A DNA stretch of 64,000 bases from contig NZ_CP045118.1 in NCBI RefSeq assembly GCF_009189165.1, positions 3,472,001 to 3,536,000 on the forward strand, read 5' to 3'. Positions 61,964 through 64,000 of the stretch are shown here, piece by piece; the stretch's first letter is position 1, and each line of letters begins with the position of its first letter. Under the pieces are notes generated by a model that was given only the letters and a program-made list of their open reading frames with translations, ran no database searches and was not told where the DNA came from. The position numbers and the translations under genes are program-made. This DNA is from Pseudomonas sp. SCB32. GTDB lineage: Bacteria > Pseudomonadota > Gammaproteobacteria > Pseudomonadales > Pseudomonadaceae.

Positions 61964-62365
61964 TCATCCAGGTTTCGCGCCGATGTGCCTCGGCAACGCA
62001 TCGTCCAGCGGCCACCATGTAGCCCTGGACTCGATGTAGTAATGCCCTTCGGGCTTTGTCAGCAGCGGCTCGTCCAAGGTTCCCGCGCGCACGCGCAACA
62101 CGTCCGGGCGCGAGTCGCGGGCGCTGTAGATCGGCGAGCCGCAACAGCCGCAGAACACCCGGCGCTTGTCCTCCGAGGAGCGGAAGTGCACCAATGCCTG
62201 CGCACCGGCCAGCAGCCTGAAGGCGTCGCTGGCAACCGGGACATTGGTGGCGAACGGACCGCCCTGGGCCTTGCGGCACTGCCCGCAATGGCAGACCTGG
62301 ATCGGCGCCAGCTCACCGCTGATCGCATAACGCACCGCACCGCACAGACAACCGCCGGTATGCAT
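61964..62365 (-). CDS. GFA-family zinc protein (CENP-V/GFA domain)
   Basis: This 133-residue protein has three cysteine clusters that bind zinc: CLCGAVRY, CHCGQCRKAQGG and CGCCGSPIY. This is the GFA (glutathione-dependent formaldehyde-activating-like) fold. A link to formaldehyde from MsuD, nearby, is tempting, but most GFA-family proteins have no proven activity on formaldehyde. The ATG at 62365 was chosen because the family starts at this MHTGGCLCG stretch; the longer frame is not coding. Confidence 0.88.
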   Translation of the reverse strand: MHTGGCLCGAVRYAISGELAPIQVCHCGQCRKAQGGPFATNVPVASDAFRLLAGAQALVHFRSSEDKRRVFCGCCGSPIYSARDSRPDVLRVRAGTLDEPLLTKPEGHYYIESRATWWPLDDALPRHIGAKPG

Positions 62366-62459
62366 CGCCCCGCCCCCTGTTCGCAGCCGCAAAGGCCTGG
62401 AGTCTAGAACAAGGGCGCGAACCTTCACCACCTCACCGACAACGGACGCGAATCCGGTC

Positions 62460-63587
62460 TCAGGCCTCGGGGCCCCAGCCCAGCGGATAGAGCAACTCTT
62501 CCTTGTAACCGGCCCAGACCCGTACCGCCGCCGGGAAGCTCGCATCCAGTGCCGCGTCACCGCTGTCGACCAGCAGTGGCCGGCCCTCCAGGGTGCCGAG
62601 CTTGCGCTTGGTGGCGATCACCCGCAGGCGGTCGATGCCGATGGCGCGCAGCACGCGCGGGCTGATCTGCTGGTTGCCGCGACCGAGGATGTGGCCCTGG
62701 CCACCAATGGCGGTGACCAGCAGGAAGGCCGGATGGCCATCCACCAGTTCGTACAGTTGCGACTCGGTGACGTCACGGGCGATCACCTCGCCGTTCTCGA
62801 TCACGTCCACACCCAGCAGCGTGGTCTCCAGGTGCAAGTCGGCGGCCAGTCCATGCAGGGTCGAGCCGGGGCCGAAGACGTAGCGCACACCCGCTTCCCA
62901 ACTGTCCTCCAGCCAGGCAGCGAGATCGGCCAGCACCAGTTCCTCGGTCTCCATGCCAGCCTGTTTGACGTGCTGCATGAAGTGCCCTTCCTCGGGCACG
63001 GTCAGCTCGGCGTACCAGCGCGCGGCGACACGGCCGTCACGCAGGGCGGCTTCGTCGAGGTCGCGCACCTCGCCCTGGGTCAGGCGCACCAGCCCCCCCT
63101 CGACCAACCGCAGCGCCAGCGCACCGGCGGCGCGCGGGCTGATGGCGTAGACCCCGGAGTGGATCTTCACCCCGGCGGGAATCCCCAGCACCGGCTGGCC
63201 CTCGCGCGCCACTTCGGCAACATCGCGCGCGGTGCCGTCGCCACCGGCGAAGAGGATCAGCGCAACGCCAGCGTCCTGCAGTGCCTGCACGGCGTGACGG
63301 GTATCCGCCGCCGAACTGCGCTCACCCTCGATCTCACCGACCAGCCGATGAGCGAAACCCATCTCAGCCAGCAGGTCGGCGCCCATCGGCCCCGGAAACG
63401 TGAGGAATTCCAAACGCTCGCGTTCGGGCAGCAACTGCTCCAGCGCCACCCGCGTGCGCTCCGCCGCCCGAGGCTGCGCGCCGCGCGCCAGGGCCAATTC
63501 GGCGACCCCGTCGCTGCCCTTGAGCGCGCTCGGTCCGCCGATACCGGCCAGCGGATTGATGATCAGGCCTATGCGAAAGCCGTCCAT
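62460..63587 (-). CDS. ATP-NAD kinase-like protein
   Basis: This 375-residue protein of the COG3199/AcoX branch of the NAD kinase superfamily has IGLIINPLAGIGG at the N-terminus and the diagnostic LILFAGGDGTARDV in the middle. C-terminal segments (FGPGSTLHGLAADL, GNQQISPRVLRAIG) fit the family. The phosphoacceptor is unknown. The ATG at 63587 follows GAGGTG; a GTG two codons upstream is possible. Confidence 0.83.
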   Translation of the reverse strand: MDGFRIGLIINPLAGIGGPSALKGSDGVAELALARGAQPRAAERTRVALEQLLPERERLEFLTFPGPMGADLLAEMGFAHRLVGEIEGERSSAADTRHAVQALQDAGVALILFAGGDGTARDVAEVAREGQPVLGIPAGVKIHSGVYAISPRAAGALALRLVEGGLVRLTQGEVRDLDEAALRDGRVAARWYAELTVPEEGHFMQHVKQAGMETEELVLADLAAWLEDSWEAGVRYVFGPGSTLHGLAADLHLETTLLGVDVIENGEVIARDVTESQLYELVDGHPAFLLVTAIGGQGHILGRGNQQISPRVLRAIGIDRLRVIATKRKLGTLEGRPLLVDSGDAALDASFPAAVRVWAGYKEELLYPLGWGPEA

Positions 63588-63815
63588 ACTCACCTCGAAG
63601 GGACTCCAGATCGAATACCCGGTGCAATGCCGGGTCGACCTTCACTATAACGACATGCAGTAGACCGGGATCTTGCGGTTGGCACCCAACCTGCGAGGGC
63701 ACAGTCGACTGCCGCTGTTGGTGACGATTCTCCGCCGCCGTCCGCGACGGCCTTTGTCACCGAGGCTTCATGTGATCTGCCTAGACTGCATTCAACGTTG
63801 TAGAGGAGACCGGCC

Positions 63816-63989
63816 ATGAGCTTGCAACACCAGCAGAACCCCGCCCCGCGCCCTGCGCCCCGTGATCCGCAGCAACCGGTGGGCGGCTCGATCATCGACG
63901 CTCAGGGCCGCGAGATTCCGATCACCGAGGACATGATCCAGCGTGCCTGCCGCGAGCTGGAAAAGAGCGTCGAGTCGCCGCGCCGGTGA
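63816..63989 (+). CDS. Small PA1571-family protein
   Basis: This 57-residue protein starts at 63816 with AGAGGAGA about 8 bases before it. The first 20 residues are rich in Pro, Gln and Arg; the rest reads PVGGSIIDAQGREIPITEDM then a short helix (IQRACRELEKS). I recognise the pattern as the small PA1571-type proteins conserved in Pseudomonas, from memory. Function is unknown. It is complete within the window. Confidence 0.75.
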   Translation: MSLQHQQNPAPRPAPRDPQQPVGGSIIDAQGREIPITEDMIQRACRELEKSVESPRR

Positions 63990-64000
63990 GCGCGCAGCCC

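Overview
The window is high-GC chromosomal DNA of a Pseudomonas, most like the P. aeruginosa/P. nitroreducens/P. citronellolis group. This rests on gene content (liuRABCDE, benABCD-catBCA, pcaIJFBDC, msuEDC-sfnR, a PA1571-like small protein) and on many short palindromic intergenic elements typical of the genus. No rRNA, tRNA, CRISPR array, transposase or integrase was seen. The species is not determined.

Region 1 (1-13.2 kb): an MHS-family transporter with an extra periplasmic domain; a 1153-residue protein that joins a phosphoesterase, a serine-hydrolase-like region and a caspase-like protease; a phenylacetaldehyde-dehydrogenase-like enzyme behind a near-consensus sigma-54 promoter; a GabP-like permease; a GlxA-type AraC regulator whose last codons are copied in a 158-bp tandem array; and an amidase.

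Region 2 (13.2-24.9 kb): accessory and housekeeping material. It holds a small outer-membrane barrel, about 1.1 kb without a convincing gene that ends in a hairpin-rich leader before two small translationally coupled genes, a periplasmic MBL-fold hydrolase, an NCS2 nucleobase permease, two LysR regulators, a second aldehyde dehydrogenase, a membrane protein, and two tandem paralogous secreted proteins.

Region 3 (24.9-40.2 kb): a minus-strand operon (AcoR-like sigma-54 activator, ABC exporter, subtilisin-like protease, flavoprotein monooxygenase). It matches the maturation part of quinohemoprotein amine dehydrogenase (qhp/pea) clusters, but the enzyme subunits are absent. Divergent to it lies liuRABCDE plus an acetoacetyl-CoA synthetase, which together take isovaleryl-CoA from leucine to acetoacetyl-CoA.

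Region 4 (40.5-56.4 kb): a co-oriented benzoate and beta-ketoadipate block on the minus strand, in transcription order pcaK, benR, cupin, benABCD, catBCA, pcaIJFBDC. It converts benzoate through catechol and cis,cis-muconate to succinyl-CoA and acetyl-CoA. Operator sequences are readable: paired XylS/BenR-type sites before benA, and PcaR-like boxes in 19-bp-spaced pairs before both pcaI and pcaK.

Region 5 (56.4-64 kb): msuEDC-sfnR for methanesulfonate desulfonation, with a sigma-54 promoter and an upstream palindrome; then a saccharopine-dehydrogenase-like protein, a GFA-family zinc protein, an ATP-NAD-kinase-like protein and a small PA1571-type protein.
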